This document shows positions 14,540-14,694 of a stretch of 14,694 nucleotides of DNA, in pieces. Position 1 is the first letter of the stretch. Every line of letters starts with the position of its first letter. Source of the stretch: Candidatus Nitrosomarinus sp. (lineage in GTDB: Archaea > Thermoproteota > Nitrososphaeria > Nitrososphaerales > Nitrosopumilaceae); the NCBI GenBank assembly GCA_003702465.1, contig REGF01000028.1, forward strand, positions 1 to 14,694, in the 5' to 3' direction. The notes below the pieces were generated by a model. The model worked only from the letters and a program-made list of their open reading frames with translations. It was not told the DNA's origin and made no database searches. The position numbers were made by a program, and so were the translations under genes.

Positions 14540-14694
14540 ATGTGGGCAATTCTTTCTGTTTTAGTTGAAAACAAACCTGGTATCTTGTTTAAGGTCACAC
14601 ACATGTTTAGATCAAGAAACTTCAATATTGATAGTATCTCTGTAGGAATAACTGATAATCCAAATTATTCTAGAATGACTATTACCTCATATGG
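14540..14694 (+). CDS. ilvN: Acetolactate synthase small (regulatory) subunit, N-terminal fragment
   Basis: The first 51 codons are present and the frame runs off the right edge. The translation starts MWAILSVLVENKPGILFKVT and continues with FRSRNFNIDSISVG, the ACT-domain signature of IlvN/IlvH (compare ILSVLLENESGALSRV in E. coli IlvH). The subunit binds valine and activates and feedback-regulates the catalytic subunit. ATG 14540 lies 8 nt after the ilvB stop; an in-frame GTG at 14531, overlapping the last base of that stop, would add three residues. No clear ribosome-binding site precedes either. Confidence 0.9.
   Translation, partial: MWAILSVLVENKPGILFKVTHMFRSRNFNIDSISVGITDNPNYSRMTITSY

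Noticed and set aside
13086..14625. Minus-strand ORFs of 71-101 codons opposite ilvB and ilvN
   Set aside because: They overlap conserved coding sequence and show no protein-like pattern; the one at the right edge is the reverse of the real ilvN start.

Overview
This window looks like the chromosome of an ammonia-oxidising archaeon of the Nitrososphaerota (Thaumarchaeota), most likely a Nitrosopumilus-like lineage. Three things point there. The DNA is strongly A+T-rich with tightly packed genes. It carries a Vps4-type CdvC ATPase together with an A-type ATPase subunit F and a TrmB-family regulator. Several genes have a TATA-like box about 23-29 nt upstream of the start codon, as expected for leaderless archaeal transcripts. 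I see no rRNA, tRNA, insertion sequence, integrase, CRISPR array or attachment site, so this reads as core chromosome rather than an island.

Layout. 1-302 holds the C-terminal end of a DHH/DHHA1 (RecJ-like) phosphoesterase. 318-1961 (minus) is a TrmB-type regulator followed by a RidA-family protein, probably co-transcribed. A 159-nt divergent promoter region leads into a plus-strand three-gene cluster (2121-4374): a small helical protein with an ESCRT-III/CdvB-like pattern, a second small helical protein of unknown family, and CdvC with its MIT domain. 4454-8851 is carA-carB (carbamoyl-phosphate synthase). 8920-9536 has a small SWIM zinc-finger protein and a small acidic protein of unknown family. 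9539-9841 (minus) is another unknown. 9929-10222 is an isolated A-type ATPase subunit F. 10261-12268 holds a zinc-dependent dehydrogenase and an LsrF-like class I aldolase/thiolase whose C-terminus is four identical 36-bp repeats. 12276-12689 (minus) is a SnoaL/NTF2-like protein. 12819 to the right edge is ilvB and the first 51 codons of ilvN.

How the genes fit together. carAB feeds pyrimidine and arginine synthesis, and ilvBN starts branched-chain amino acid synthesis. The Cdv cluster belongs to ESCRT-like membrane remodelling and cell division. The most interesting part is that two uncharacterised helical genes are packed directly in front of cdvC. At least the first looks like a divergent ESCRT-III subunit, so it is a candidate substrate or partner of the CdvC ATPase. 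Other points to check are the perfect 36-bp tandem repeats in the aldolase gene and the close resemblance of both CPS subunits to eukaryotic CAD/CPS1 signatures.
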